A stretch of DNA of 64,000 bases, taken from Patescibacteria group bacterium (GTDB taxonomy: Bacteria; Patescibacteriota; Gracilibacteria; UBA1369). Below the pieces are notes generated by a model, which made no database searches, was not told the origin of the DNA, and saw only the letters and a program-made list of their open reading frames with translations. Of the stretch, positions 15,268-27,082 are shown piece after piece. The stretch covers positions 274,312 through 338,311 of the forward strand of contig CAUJCM010000001.1 of assembly GCA_963169655.1 (NCBI GenBank), given 5' to 3'. How positions within the stretch are numbered: the first letter of the stretch is position 1; each line of letters begins with the position of its first letter. Both the position numbers and the translations under genes were made by a program.

Positions 15268-15474
15268 ATGGCGATTAGTGTAAAAAGGAATCCAAAAGAA
15301 TCAGTTGAAAGGCTTATTGCTAGATTTAATAAGAAAGTTCAATCTAGTCGTATTTTACCTGAATTAAAAGGCAGAAGATATTTTCAAAAACCTTTAAAGA
15401 AGAGACAAATTAGAGCTGCTGCAATTATGAGAAGTCATTATCGAACTTTGAGAGAGAAAATGAAATTTTATTAG
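15268..15474 (+). CDS. rpsU: 30S ribosomal protein S21
   Basis: SVERLIARFNKKVQSSRILPELKGRRYFQKP; AAAGGAGGT ribosome-binding site upstream. Confidence 0.92.
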   Translation: MAISVKRNPKESVERLIARFNKKVQSSRILPELKGRRYFQKPLKKRQIRAAAIMRSHYRTLREKMKFY

Positions 15475-15482
15475 AGATTATT

Positions 15483-15518
15483 AAAGTGCTTTATGAATTT
15501 CATAGAGCACTTTTTTTG
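15483..15518 (+). terminator. intrinsic terminator of rpsU
   Basis: AAAGTGCTTTATGA/TCATAGAGCACTTT stem followed by T run. Confidence 0.85.
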
Positions 15519-15529
15519 TGCCTTTTTTT

Positions 15530-16369
15530 ATGAATATTACTATTGAAGAAAATTTAGATTTTGCAAAGCAAAAAGGTTTAAATAACATTGATAGTTGGGC
15601 TTTGATGAAATTTGTGACCGGAATGGAAGATTCTAAATTATTTTTAAGTAATGATCGTGAGCTTACATTAGAGCAAAGAGATTTTTTTATAGAAAATGTA
15701 GAAAATTTATTAAATGGCAAACCTTTAGCTTATATAACAGGTAAAAAAGAATTTTATAATTTAGAATTTTTTGTAAATAATAATGTTTTAATTCCAAGGC
15801 CTGAATCAGAATTAATTGTAGATATGGTTTTAGAGTTTGTGAAGAAAAATGGTTTGAAAGATGTAATTATTGCTGATATTGGTACAGGTTCTGGCTGTAT
15901 TTTATTAGCAATTATTAAGAATTTAAAAGAGTCAAATGGTATTGGGATTGATATTTCTAAGAAAGCTCTTGAAGTAGCTAATAGTAATGCGGAAAATTTA
16001 GGGATTGGAAAGCAAATTACTTTGTTAAATTGTGATTTATTGGATAGTTTTAATGACAAAGTAGATATTATTGTGGCTAATTTACCTTATATTGGTAAAG
16101 TCAGATTTAATTTTGTTGCTGGGAATGTTTTGAATAATGAACCTGAAATTGCTTTATTTGGTGGTGATGATGGTTTAGACTTGTATAGAAAATTATTTCA
16201 ACAAATAAATCAAAAAACTTGGAAACCTAAAATTATGTTTGGAGAATTTGGTTTTGGACAGGAAGAATTAATGTTAGACTTGCTTAGACAATATTTTAAA
16301 GAATATCATTTTGAAATTATTAATGATTTAGCAGGTATTCCAAGAATTTTTATAGTTAAATTTAATTAA
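15530..16369 (+). CDS. prmC: peptide chain release factor N5-glutamine methyltransferase
   Basis: [18 protein letters not shown] motif and VANLPYIG (NLPY variant of NPPY); ATG at 15530 preferred over 15518. Confidence 0.9.
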   Translation: MNITIEENLDFAKQKGLNNIDSWALMKFVTGMEDSKLFLSNDRELTLEQRDFFIENVENLLNGKPLAYITGKKEFYNLEFFVNNNVLIPRPESELIVDMVLEFVKKNGLKDVIIADIGTGSGCILLAIIKNLKESNGIGIDISKKALEVANSNAENLGIGKQITLLNCDLLDSFNDKVDIIVANLPYIGKVRFNFVAGNVLNNEPEIALFGGDDGLDLYRKLFQQINQKTWKPKIMFGEFGFGQEELMLDLLRQYFKEYHFEIINDLAGIPRIFIVKFN

Positions 16370-16374
16370 AAATT

Positions 16375-17451
16375 ATGATTGCAGATAAATTACAGAATTT
16401 AGAAGATGAGTATGTTAAAATAGAAAATTCTATGGCTGATCCAAATATTATTTCTAATCAAAGTGAATATTTGAGGTTATCGAGGAGATATAAAGAATTA
16501 GAAGTTATTGTTAATTTATATAGAGAATTTAAAAAATTTGAGATTCAATATAAAGATGCTGAAGAAATTTTAAATACTGAGAATGATGAAGAAATGAGAG
16601 ATTTTGCAAAAGAACAATTAAAAATTGCAAGAGATCAATTAGAGAGAATAGAAGAAGCTCTAAAAGTTGAATTATTACCGAAAGATCCCAATGACTTTAA
16701 AAATGCTATTGTGGAAATTAGAGCTGGGGCTGGAGGTGAAGAGGCTTCTTTATTTGGTGCAGAACTTGCTAGAGCTTATATGAGATATATGGAGCATCAT
16801 CAATATAAAATAGAAATGATTAGTCAAAGTGATGCAACTGCTGGAGGAATTAAAGAAATGATTTTTAAAATTGTTGGTGGAGAAATGCCTTACGGAATTA
16901 TCAAATATGAGTCTGGGGTACATCGAGTTCAAAGAGTTCCAATTACTGAAAATAAAGGGAGGGTTCATACTTCTACAATTACTGTCGCGGTTCTTCCAGA
17001 AGCAGAAGAAGTTGATGTTGTTATTAAAGATAATGATTTGAAAATTGATGTGTATCGATCAAGTGGTCCAGGAGGACAAAGTGTTAATACTACGGATTCA
17101 GCAGTTAGAATTACTCATTTGCCATCTGGTTTAGTGGTGTCAATGCAAGATGAAAAGTCACAATTAAAAAATAAAGCTAGAGCTTTAGAAATTTTGAGAA
17201 CTCGTCTATATGCTTTAGAACAAGAAAAAAGACAAAAGGAGCTTGGTGAGCAAAGACTTGCCCAAATTGGAAGTGGTGATAGGTCTGAAAAAATTCGAAC
17301 TTATAATTTTCCTCAAGATCGTGTGACAGATCATCGTATCAATAAAAGTTGGTCAAATTTACCTGGAATAATGGAAGGTGATTTACAAGATATTTTTGAA
17401 TCTTTAAGAATGGAAGATCAGGCGCAGAGGTTGGCAGAGGCAGCTGGATAG
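16375..17451 (+). CDS. prfA: peptide chain release factor 1
   Basis: [24 protein letters not shown] (GGQ motif). Confidence 0.96.
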   Translation: MIADKLQNLEDEYVKIENSMADPNIISNQSEYLRLSRRYKELEVIVNLYREFKKFEIQYKDAEEILNTENDEEMRDFAKEQLKIARDQLERIEEALKVELLPKDPNDFKNAIVEIRAGAGGEEASLFGAELARAYMRYMEHHQYKIEMISQSDATAGGIKEMIFKIVGGEMPYGIIKYESGVHRVQRVPITENKGRVHTSTITVAVLPEAEEVDVVIKDNDLKIDVYRSSGPGGQSVNTTDSAVRITHLPSGLVVSMQDEKSQLKNKARALEILRTRLYALEQEKRQKELGEQRLAQIGSGDRSEKIRTYNFPQDRVTDHRINKSWSNLPGIMEGDLQDIFESLRMEDQAQRLAEAAG

Positions 17452-17474
17452 TGATAATTTGTGGGGTGAAATTT

Positions 17475-17846
17475 TTAAAATAATCGGAAATTTTTGATTC
17501 CATCAGTTATTGTATTTGTTAAATCTCCCATTTTACCAACAGCAGACTGAATAGAATCTCTCATTGAAGAGTAATTTTCTTGTAAAGAAACTACTGATTG
17601 ATTAATTGAATCTAAATAATTTTTGAATGATAAATATCCCAAAATAATTAATAAGATGGAAATCATATATGGAATAAGTTGAATGAAGATTTGAATATTT
17701 CTTTTCCTTATTTCTTCTTTATGTTTTTGAGCTGTAATTTCTAATAGTTTATGTAAATTGTGGTTTTGCTCTTTTAGTAAACTGATGATTAACTTTAAAC
17801 TTTTTGTTTTTTCAGAAGTTTTAGACTCAGAATTTATTTTTTCCAT
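17475..17846 (-). CDS. hypothetical single-TM coiled-coil protein
   Basis: 123-aa ORF with one TM segment. Confidence 0.5.
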   Translation of the reverse strand: MEKINSESKTSEKTKSLKLIISLLKEQNHNLHKLLEITAQKHKEEIRKRNIQIFIQLIPYMISILLIILGYLSFKNYLDSINQSVVSLQENYSSMRDSIQSAVGKMGDLTNTITDGIKNFRLF

Positions 17847-17902
17847 CTTGTACTTTTAATTATTTTTACATTAGTATAATGGAGAATTTTTAAAAATCGA
17901 AA

Positions 17903-18682
17903 ATGAAATTAATTGATACTCACTCTCATATTCATTTTTCAAAAGATTTTCCTGATTTTGAAGAGGTTTTGATAAGAGCGAAAGAGGCAGGAGTTTATAA
18001 ACAAGTTTTGGTTGGTTGTGATGTCGAAGACTCATTTGAAGCTTTTAAGGTTGCAAAAAATTTTGATGATTTGTTTTGGACTTTTGGTATACATCCACAT
18101 TCAAGTGATCAAGGAAATGAAAAAATTTATGAGATGCTTAGTGAGATTTTGGCTGATAAAAATGAAGATTTTGAAAAATTACCAGTTGCTATTGGTGAAA
18201 TTGGTTTAGATTATTTTAGAAATTTACAAAGTAAAGAAACACAGATTGAGGCTTTTATTAAACAATTAAATATTGCCAAAGAATTTGATTTGCCAGTGAT
18301 TTTACATATTCGAGATGCTTTTGAAGATACTTTTAAGATTTTAGAAAAAGAGAAAAATAGTAAAGTACTTTTACATTGTTTTAGTGGAGGTATTAAGGAA
18401 GCTGATTGGGCATGGAATAGGGGATTTATGGTTTCTTTTTCAGGTATAGTTACTTATAAAAAAAATCTAGAATTACAAGAATGTGCCAAGATTGCTCCTA
18501 AAGATTTATTTGTTGTGGAAACTGACTGTCCATATTTAGCCCCACAAAAATTTAGAGGGCAAAGAAATGAACCAGCTTTTGTGGCTGAAATTGCAAAACT
18601 TATTGCTGAACTTAGAAATATTTCTGCAGAGGAATTAGCTATATTGACTACTTCAAATGCTGAGAGGTATTTTAAAATTTAA
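17903..18682 (+). CDS. tatD: TatD family metal-dependent DNase
   Basis: IDTHSHIHF, GIHPH, AIGEIGLDYFRN, VETDCPYLAP. Confidence 0.94.
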   Translation: MKLIDTHSHIHFSKDFPDFEEVLIRAKEAGVYKQVLVGCDVEDSFEAFKVAKNFDDLFWTFGIHPHSSDQGNEKIYEMLSEILADKNEDFEKLPVAIGEIGLDYFRNLQSKETQIEAFIKQLNIAKEFDLPVILHIRDAFEDTFKILEKEKNSKVLLHCFSGGIKEADWAWNRGFMVSFSGIVTYKKNLELQECAKIAPKDLFVVETDCPYLAPQKFRGQRNEPAFVAEIAKLIAELRNISAEELAILTTSNAERYFKI

Positions 18683-20049
18683 GTGAAAAGTAATTTAGCT
18701 ACTTTTTCTATATCTTCTAATTCAATAATTTTTATTGCTTTATTAGCTTTTAAAGGTTTATCGCTTTTAGCTGTGATGATTGTTGTGAAACCTAATTTTT
18801 CTGCTTCTTTGATTCTTTTATTGATATGACTAGCTGGTCTTAATTCACCTGATAAACCAATTTCTCCTAAGAATACTGTTTTTTCTGGTAAGGGTATTTT
18901 TTTGAAGGAAGAAATGATGGCTGCAGCAATAGACAAATCGACTGCTGTTTCTTGTAATTTAAATCCTCCAATAATATTTACAAAAATATCTTGAGAATTT
19001 AAATTGATTTTTAAAAACTTTTGTAAAACTGCGGATAGAAGCTGCAATCTATTGATATCAAAGCCACTCGCTGTCCTTTTTGGATAACCGAAAACTGTAT
19101 GATTTGTTAAAGCTTGTACTTCTAAAATTAATGGGTGGCTCCCCTCAAGAGTTACAGTAATTGCAGATCCAATAGCATCTTTTTTACGACCTTGTAAAAA
19201 TATTTCTGATGGATTTTTAATTTCTTCTAAGCCACTTTCAACCATTTCCATAATTGTAATTTCATTGGTAGATCCAAAACGATTTTTTAAACCTCGGATA
19301 ATTCTTAGATGTTGATGTCTTTCCCCCTCGATAAATAAAACAGTATCAACTAAATGTTCTAAAACTTTGGGACCTGCCAAATCTCCATCTTTATTGACAT
19401 GACCAATAATTAAACAGCTGATATTTTGGCCTTTGCAAATTTCCATTAATCTTTCAGTACAATATCTAATTTGGCTTATGCTTCCTGGCAAAGCACTCAA
19501 TTCAAGAGAATATAGAACTTGAATAGAATCAATTACTAAAAATTTTGGATTTAAAGTATTGATTTGGCTCAAGATATTTTCCAAACAAGTTTCTGATAAA
19601 AGTGAAATATTTTCTGATTGAATTTTAAGTCTTTTGGCTCTTTCGGCAATTTGTAAAGTGGATTCTTCTCCTGAAATATATAAAACTGCTAAATTTTCTT
19701 TAGCGATATCTGCAGAAATTTCTAAAGTTAAGGTAGATTTTCCAATTCCTGGTTCACCACTTAAAAGAATCATACTGCCAACTTTTAAACCTCCTCCGAG
19801 AACTGTATTTAATCCTGGATATTTTAAATTGATTCTTTGATTATTAACTTGGAAATTGTGATTAAGTGAGATAGCAGTATTGGGGCTTGTATGCGGAAAT
19901 TTAGATTGGCTAATACTATTTTTTTTATTAGGAATAATTTGTTGTTCTTCTTGAAAAGTATTCCACTCATTGCAGTCTGGACATTTCCCAATCCATTTTG
20001 GGCTTTGATAACCACAATTATTGCAAAGATAAATGACTTTAGTTTTCAT
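18679..20049 (-). CDS. radA: DNA repair protein RadA
   Basis: N-terminal zinc motif CNNCGYQSPKWIGKCPDC, Walker A GEPGIGKSTL, KNRFG motif, Lon-like C-terminus. Confidence 0.96.
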   Translation of the reverse strand: MKTKVIYLCNNCGYQSPKWIGKCPDCNEWNTFQEEQQIIPNKKNSISQSKFPHTSPNTAISLNHNFQVNNQRINLKYPGLNTVLGGGLKVGSMILLSGEPGIGKSTLTLEISADIAKENLAVLYISGEESTLQIAERAKRLKIQSENISLLSETCLENILSQINTLNPKFLVIDSIQVLYSLELSALPGSISQIRYCTERLMEICKGQNISCLIIGHVNKDGDLAGPKVLEHLVDTVLFIEGERHQHLRIIRGLKNRFGSTNEITIMEMVESGLEEIKNPSEIFLQGRKKDAIGSAITVTLEGSHPLILEVQALTNHTVFGYPKRTASGFDINRLQLLSAVLQKFLKINLNSQDIFVNIIGGFKLQETAVDLSIAAAIISSFKKIPLPEKTVFLGEIGLSGELRPASHINKRIKEAEKLGFTTIITAKSDKPLKANKAIKIIELEDIEKVAKLLFT

Positions 20050-20052
20050 AAA

Positions 20053-21183
20053 TTATTTTTTTAAGACTTGATTATAAACCTTTGTGGTTTCAATGGCCAT
20101 TTTATTTGCAGAAAAATTTTGCCAATATTTTTGATTATAATTAATCATTTTTTCTCTTAAATTTTTATTGGTGATAAGTAATTCTATGGCTTGGGCTAGA
20201 GATTGAGGATCTTTTATTGGAGTTAAAATTCCATTATTTTTACTTTGTATTATTTCTGGTATACCGCCAATTTTGCTTGCTATTATCGGTAAATTGTTTT
20301 GCATAGCTTCTAAAATAACTAATCCAAATGCCTCTTTGATACTTGGTAAAATAAATATGTCTGCTGCTTGCATCAATTTATTAATATCATCTCTTTGCCC
20401 AAGCAAAATTATTTTATCAGTGAGATTTAAACTGAAGATTAATTTTTCTAAATCTTTTTTTTCTGGCCCATCACCTGCAATGATTAATTTAATTTGAGGA
20501 TATTTATTTATGATTTTTTTTATAGCTTGAATTAAATATTTATACCCTTTTCTTGAATGTAAAGTTCCTGCTGAAAAAATGATAATTGATTTTGTATTTG
20601 CTTGAAAGATTTCCTTTCTTATTTGATTTCTTTCTTGAGTAGTAATTTTGTTTTTATTTTCCTCAATTCCATTATGAATAGTGATAATTTTGGAGCTGAT
20701 TTTTGAATATAAAGATGCCATTAACTTTTGATTTGCTTTAGATACTGTAATTATTTTTTGAGGAATTTTTAAAGTTAATTTTTTGTAAATATTTTTGAAA
20801 AAGTTTAATTTAAATGGGTCATGCTCGGTAATTATCAATGGAATTTGATATTTTTTTGCTATTAGAAATGCATATTTAGAAGCCATAGGATTCCAAATTT
20901 GCGCATGTATGAGATCGGGATTTTCTTTTTGAATAATTTTTTTTAACTCAAAATAATTTTGAATACTATTTTTTGATTTAATATTGGTAATTATTAAATT
21001 AATTTTTTCTTGGTGAATCTTTTGATACCAAGTTTCTAGGGAAGGGGATTTACGAGTGACGATTATAGGTGTGAATTTTTGTTTATTTAAATGTTTAACA
21101 AGCAAATAGAGTTGATGTTCAGCTCCTCCATAAAGTGGAGTATCTGTATAAAATAAAATTTTATATTTTTTGGTATTATTCAA
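20053..21183 (-). CDS. GT4 family glycosyltransferase
   Basis: YGGAEHQLYLL, IIIFSAGTLHSRKGYKYLI, FILPSIKEAFGLVILEAMQ. Confidence 0.9.
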   Translation of the reverse strand: MNNTKKYKILFYTDTPLYGGAEHQLYLLVKHLNKQKFTPIIVTRKSPSLETWYQKIHQEKINLIITNIKSKNSIQNYFELKKIIQKENPDLIHAQIWNPMASKYAFLIAKKYQIPLIITEHDPFKLNFFKNIYKKLTLKIPQKIITVSKANQKLMASLYSKISSKIITIHNGIEENKNKITTQERNQIRKEIFQANTKSIIIFSAGTLHSRKGYKYLIQAIKKIINKYPQIKLIIAGDGPEKKDLEKLIFSLNLTDKIILLGQRDDINKLMQAADIFILPSIKEAFGLVILEAMQNNLPIIASKIGGIPEIIQSKNNGILTPIKDPQSLAQAIELLITNKNLREKMINYNQKYWQNFSANKMAIETTKVYNQVLKK

Positions 21184-21299
21184 GTTTGAACATAAAAATT
21201 TTACTGAATTTTACCTGTGAAAATCTCTGAAAGCAAAATTCTTAAAAAATATAATTGAATTTAAATCGATAGCGTGTTAACTTTTCCACGCAAATATTT

Positions 21300-21375
21300 G
21301 GGTTAGTAGCTCAGTTGGTAGAGCGGCTCCCTCTTAAGGAGATGGTCCCCGGTTCGAGCCCGGGCTGACCCACCA
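21300..21375 (+). tRNA. tRNA-Lys(CTT)
   Basis: 76-nt cloverleaf with encoded CCA, loop CTCTTAA. Confidence 0.93.
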
Positions 21376-21392
21376 AGATTTGATCTTTATTT

Positions 21393-22217
21393 ATGCCAGA
21401 ATTACCTGAAGTTGAGACAGTGATTAGAGAAATTAAGCCTTTTTTAATAGGTAAAAAATTTTGGAAATTAGAAGTTTTTAATAAAAATACTTTTTTACCA
21501 TCTATAAAAGATTTTGAAATTTATTTGCCTGGTAAAAAGATTTTAGATGTTTATAGAAGAGGTAAATATATTATTTTTGAATTATCAGAAGATTTTGTAA
21601 TGGTGGTGCATTTGCGAATGACAGGTGCTTTATTAATTAGTCAAATTCAAAGAAATAAAAAGCATTTTTGTGCAGAATTTATTTTTAGTGATGCTAAAAA
21701 ACTTTATTTTAGAGATATTAGAAAATTTGGGAGGATTTATTTGTATAAAAAAGATCAATTTTTAAAGGAAACTGGTATTAATAAATTAGGGATTGATCCA
21801 ATTGTTGATGACTTTACCTTAAAAAATTTTGTGGATAATTTTTCTATGAAAAGAGGAGTTTTAAAGAAAAATTTATTAGATCAAAGTATTATTGCTGGAA
21901 TTGGAAATATTTATGCTGATGAAATTGCTTTTAAATCTAAACTTCATCCATTGTCAGAAGTAGGGAAACTTAATAATAAGGATTTAAAAAATATTTTTTC
22001 TTCAGTTAAAGAGGTTTTAGAATTGGCTATTGAAAATAATGGAAGTAGTATTGAAAATTTTGTGGATGCAAAAGGTCAAAGTGGACATAATCAAAATTAT
22101 TTACAGGTTTATGGTCGTAAAGGTGAGAAATGTTTGAGATGTGATTTTATTTTAGAAAAGATAAAAGTTATGGGAAGAGGGACTTATTTTTGCCCTAATT
22201 GTCAGGAATTAAAGTAA
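21393..22217 (+). CDS. mutM: formamidopyrimidine-DNA glycosylase
   Basis: MPELPEVETV N-terminus; C-terminal zinc finger CLRCDFILEKIKVMGRGTYFCPNCQ. Confidence 0.96.
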   Translation: MPELPEVETVIREIKPFLIGKKFWKLEVFNKNTFLPSIKDFEIYLPGKKILDVYRRGKYIIFELSEDFVMVVHLRMTGALLISQIQRNKKHFCAEFIFSDAKKLYFRDIRKFGRIYLYKKDQFLKETGINKLGIDPIVDDFTLKNFVDNFSMKRGVLKKNLLDQSIIAGIGNIYADEIAFKSKLHPLSEVGKLNNKDLKNIFSSVKEVLELAIENNGSSIENFVDAKGQSGHNQNYLQVYGRKGEKCLRCDFILEKIKVMGRGTYFCPNCQELK

Positions 22218-22227
22218 GTTGAATTTT

Positions 22228-22252
22228 AAAAAGACCTTTCAAAGGTCTTTTT
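22228..22252. terminator. bidirectional intrinsic terminator
   Basis: AAAAAGACCTTTCAAAGGTCTTTTT. Confidence 0.9.
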
Positions 22253-22253
22253 A

Positions 22254-22340
22254 TGGTGCTGAGAGAGGGAATCGAACCCTCACATCATTGCTGATACGGG
22301 ATTTTAAGTCCCGCGCGTCTACCAATTCCGCCATCCCAGC
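22254..22340 (-). tRNA. tRNA-Leu(TAA)
   Basis: Class II cloverleaf on minus strand, loop CTTAAAA, encoded CCA. Confidence 0.93.
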
Positions 22341-22402
22341 GAACTACGCAGAAATTTTTTACTATAAAATTTCGAATAAGTAAAACTGATTTTTAAATTT
22401 TC

Positions 22403-23008
22403 TTAATTTATACTAAATGATTGAATAATTTTTTTAAGTTGTTCTACATTATATGAGCTTTCTTCAGGTGAATATGAAGCTAAAATTATATATCCATTTT
22501 TATCTTTTACTCCAAAACTTTGAGCAAATTTATTGATTGGATCTGTGGCATTTAGTCTTGCATTAAATTCAATATAGTAAGTTTCTTCTTGTTTTCCTCC
22601 AATATTAATATTTACTAATTCTCTTTTAGTTTCAGTATAGTCAAGTAAGCCGGTTTGTTGTCTATTTAATATCGCTTTAGCATAATCTAATGAGCTTTGG
22701 TTTTCTTGTAATGGATTTCTCACTATATTTACATTTGCAGTAAATGTTTCATTTTTAATATTATTTCTAACTACAACTTGAGTCTCTTGTGGAATTTCAC
22801 TTGTAAAGTCTTTTGGTTCAATTAAATCCCATTTTTCTGGAAAATTAAAACTGAATTGATTGTTTATATATTTTAAAGTTTGTTGATAAGTATTATCTTC
22901 TTGTTTAGGTCCAGAGCCTCCACTATCACTAGTTGACAAACAACCTGACAATAATAATGAACTAATGAAAACTAAAGAAAAAAATTTTATTTTGTGATTT
23001 TTAGTCAT
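22403..23008 (-). CDS. predicted lipoprotein
   Basis: Lipobox LLLSGC after signal sequence; FSFNFPEKWDLIEP. Confidence 0.7.
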   Translation of the reverse strand: MTKNHKIKFFSLVFISSLLLSGCLSTSDSGGSGPKQEDNTYQQTLKYINNQFSFNFPEKWDLIEPKDFTSEIPQETQVVVRNNIKNETFTANVNIVRNPLQENQSSLDYAKAILNRQQTGLLDYTETKRELVNINIGGKQEETYYIEFNARLNATDPINKFAQSFGVKDKNGYIILASYSPEESSYNVEQLKKIIQSFSIN

Positions 23009-23018
23009 TATAATTTAA

Positions 23019-23624
23019 TTAATTAATTACTTTATCTACTAAACCATATTTTAATGCCTGTTCAGCTGACATAAAGTTATCTCTATCCGTGTCTTTTTCA
23101 ATAGTTTTGATGTTTTGTCCTGTATGTTTAGCTAAAATTTTATTTAAGGTTTCTCTAGTCTTTGTAATATGATTAGCGTGAAGAATTATATCTGATGCTT
23201 GTCCTTCGGTTCCTCCAAGTGGTTGATGGATCATGACTTCTCCATGTGGTAAACAATATCTTTTTCCCTTGGCTCCTCCAGCGAGCAACACTGCTCCCAT
23301 TGAAGCACAAATTCCCATGCATACTGTTGATACATCTGGTTTAATATGTTGCATAGTATCATAAATAGCTAGCCCTGCTGTTACCATTCCACCAGGGGAT
23401 TGAATATACATAGTAATATCTTTTTTAGGATCTTCTGATTGTAAGAATAGTAATTGAGCAATAATAGTATTAGCCACATCATCGTTAATTGCAGACCCGA
23501 GAATAATGATTCTATCTTTTAATAGTCTTGAGTAAATATCATAAGCTCTTTCACCGAGGTGAGTTTTTTCTATAACTGTTGGAACTAATATTGAGCCATT
23601 TTGAATGTTTTTATTTTGATTCAT
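23019..23624 (-). CDS. clpP: ATP-dependent Clp protease proteolytic subunit
   Basis: [14 protein letters not shown] (catalytic Ser), MIHQPLGG (His). Confidence 0.95.
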   Translation of the reverse strand: MNQNKNIQNGSILVPTVIEKTHLGERAYDIYSRLLKDRIIILGSAINDDVANTIIAQLLFLQSEDPKKDITMYIQSPGGMVTAGLAIYDTMQHIKPDVSTVCMGICASMGAVLLAGGAKGKRYCLPHGEVMIHQPLGGTEGQASDIILHANHITKTRETLNKILAKHTGQNIKTIEKDTDRDNFMSAEQALKYGLVDKVIN

Positions 23625-23709
23625 AGAAAATTTAAAAGTTATTTTGATGCTATGATTATAGCATTATCTTGGGTTTAATAAAAATAATAAAAAAAGTCGA
23701 AGAATTTTC

Positions 23710-23738
23710 TTGACTAATCTAAAAGCTTTATATATTAT
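23710..23738 (+). promoter_or_regulatory. 16S rRNA promoter
   Basis: TTGACT-17 bp-TATTAT. Confidence 0.75.
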
Positions 23739-23935
23739 GCCGTCGCTTTCTACTTTGGAGGTGTATTTATTACTACATTTAAAGCACTTCAGAAAAAGGA
23801 AAAAGCATTTGGAACTTTAACATTTAGAATGTAGTAGAGATTGAGTTGGAATTTTGTGAGACTATATTTATATAGTTATCACTACAAACTTTGAAATTAT
23901 TATAAATTTTCTTACGAGAAAATTTATCAAACTTT

Positions 23936-25567
<1,632 letters not shown>

Positions 25568-25669
25568 CTAGGAGTCTTGGCAAAATTTAGCAATAAATTT
25601 TAGCAAGGTCGACATTATGTATATAATGCCAACTCTTTTAAATCTCTACTACATTCTGAATGTTATTAA

Positions 25670-25699
25670 AAATAACCACTATTTGTGGTTATTTTTTTT
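25670..25699 (+). terminator. intrinsic terminator downstream of 16S
   Basis: AAATAACCAC-TATTT-GTGGTTATTT plus T tract. Confidence 0.88.
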
Positions 25700-25710
25700 G
25701 TAAAATTAGT

Positions 25711-25738
25711 TTGCATTTTTGTTAGCAATATTTATAAT
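25711..25738 (+). promoter_or_regulatory. promoter for tRNA-Ala(TGC)
   Basis: TTGCAT-16 bp-TATAAT, 20 nt upstream of the tRNA. Confidence 0.65.
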
Positions 25739-25757
25739 AGGCAGGCTTATTGAAAAT

Positions 25758-25833
25758 GGGCTCTTAGCTCAGTTGGTAGAGCGCCTCGTTTGCACCGAGG
25801 AGGTCAGGAGTTCGAATCTCCTAGAGTCCACCA
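25758..25833 (+). tRNA. tRNA-Ala(TGC)
   Basis: 76-nt cloverleaf with encoded CCA. Confidence 0.95.
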
Positions 25834-25954
25834 TTAAATTCATAGTATTCATTTTACTACGTCGACTGTGAATTTTCTTCTCTCGCAATACTCATTTGTA
25901 TTGCTCGGTCAGAAAATTCTTGACTCCTTGTAAAATAAGCACTTTGAATTTAAT
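25833..25954 (+). repeat. tRNA-trailing palindromic element, copy E1
   Basis: ATTAAATTCA...TGAATTTAAT ends, inner hairpin GCAATAC/GTATTGC, conserved TTGCTCGGTCAGAAAATT. Confidence 0.85.
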
Positions 25955-26060
25955 GAGAGCATTAATTTGATCATTAAAATCGCATTTATGTATTGGACTT
26001 AATTATAGAGTATTTTTATCAACAATTTGATGGAAGTATCTTGTGATTAATCTTGTTTTA

Positions 26061-26137
26061 GGGCGATTAGCTCAGTTGGTTAGAGCGCGTCACTGATAAT
26101 GACGAGGTCCGAGGTTCAAATCCCCGATCGCCCACCA
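26061..26137 (+). tRNA. tRNA-Ile(GAT)
   Basis: 77-nt cloverleaf with encoded CCA. Confidence 0.95.
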
Positions 26138-26149
26138 TTAATTTTCTAT

Positions 26150-27082
26150 ATGAATAATATAAATGATTGGAAAGATATTAATCTTTTAGAATTGGACAAA
26201 GTAAAAATAAATGCTTCTTTAGCTAAGGAATCTTTTGATATTTATAGTGATACTTTATCTGTAAATAAACAAAATTATAAAATGTTAAGCTCTTCTGAAT
26301 TTTTAGTGCCTATTTATTTTAATTGGTTAAAAATTATAGATTCTTCTTCTTTGATGTTAAGCAATAGTATTTCGTTATCTAGACAGAAAATCGTTAGGAA
26401 GGCTTTAAATCAGGCAAAGAATAAAGGATATTTTGTAAGAGTTACTAATCCTATTAATAAGGATGATTTTAATAGGTTTAAGCAATTTTATGAAAATTTT
26501 GGACAAGAACATCATTATGAACTTCTTTTGAATGATAGATTTTTTGAGAATCGAAATAAAAGCAAAATGGCTTTATTAGAAATTTATAATAGTGATAATG
26601 AGTATTTTGGTGGTAAGTTAATTTTTATAAAAGATACCACAATTTCTGGTAGTTTTCGTGCTTTAGCAAGAACTAAAGATATTAAAGAAGGGTTTGATCT
26701 TTTATGTGAAAATGCTGTTTATGATTTTGCAGTACAAAGAGGATACAGGAAGCTTACAAGAGGGCAGGATTTTAATTTAAAGGGTGTTCAAAATCGTAGC
26801 ATTGGTTTACTTTGGAACAAACTGAAGTGGGGATATAAACCTTGTTTAAAAAGAAAAACACCTCGAGTTTATGTAGATTTTAAATTTTTAAATAATGTAA
26901 ATTTTGAGACGGTAGCATTTATTTCTATTGAAAATGAAAAAGATCTAAATGTAAAAAATCAAAAGTTAAATTTAAATTTTATATGTAAAAACGGAATTAT
27001 CACTGAGCAAGTAAGAGAGGTGATTGATAAAACTTATTTAACTGTTAAGGTTTTTGACCACGAATTTAAGCGATTAAATTAA
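26150..27082 (+). CDS. FemAB/GNAT-like acyltransferase (peptidyltransferase-type fold)
   Basis: FYENFGQEHHYELLLNDRFFE..., YFGGKLIFI, LLCENAVYDFAVQRGYRKLTRG; ATG at 26150 chosen because the longer ORF start lies in tRNA-Ile. Confidence 0.6.
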   Translation: MNNINDWKDINLLELDKVKINASLAKESFDIYSDTLSVNKQNYKMLSSSEFLVPIYFNWLKIIDSSSLMLSNSISLSRQKIVRKALNQAKNKGYFVRVTNPINKDDFNRFKQFYENFGQEHHYELLLNDRFFENRNKSKMALLEIYNSDNEYFGGKLIFIKDTTISGSFRALARTKDIKEGFDLLCENAVYDFAVQRGYRKLTRGQDFNLKGVQNRSIGLLWNKLKWGYKPCLKRKTPRVYVDFKFLNNVNFETVAFISIENEKDLNVKNQKLNLNFICKNGIITEQVREVIDKTYLTVKVFDHEFKRLN

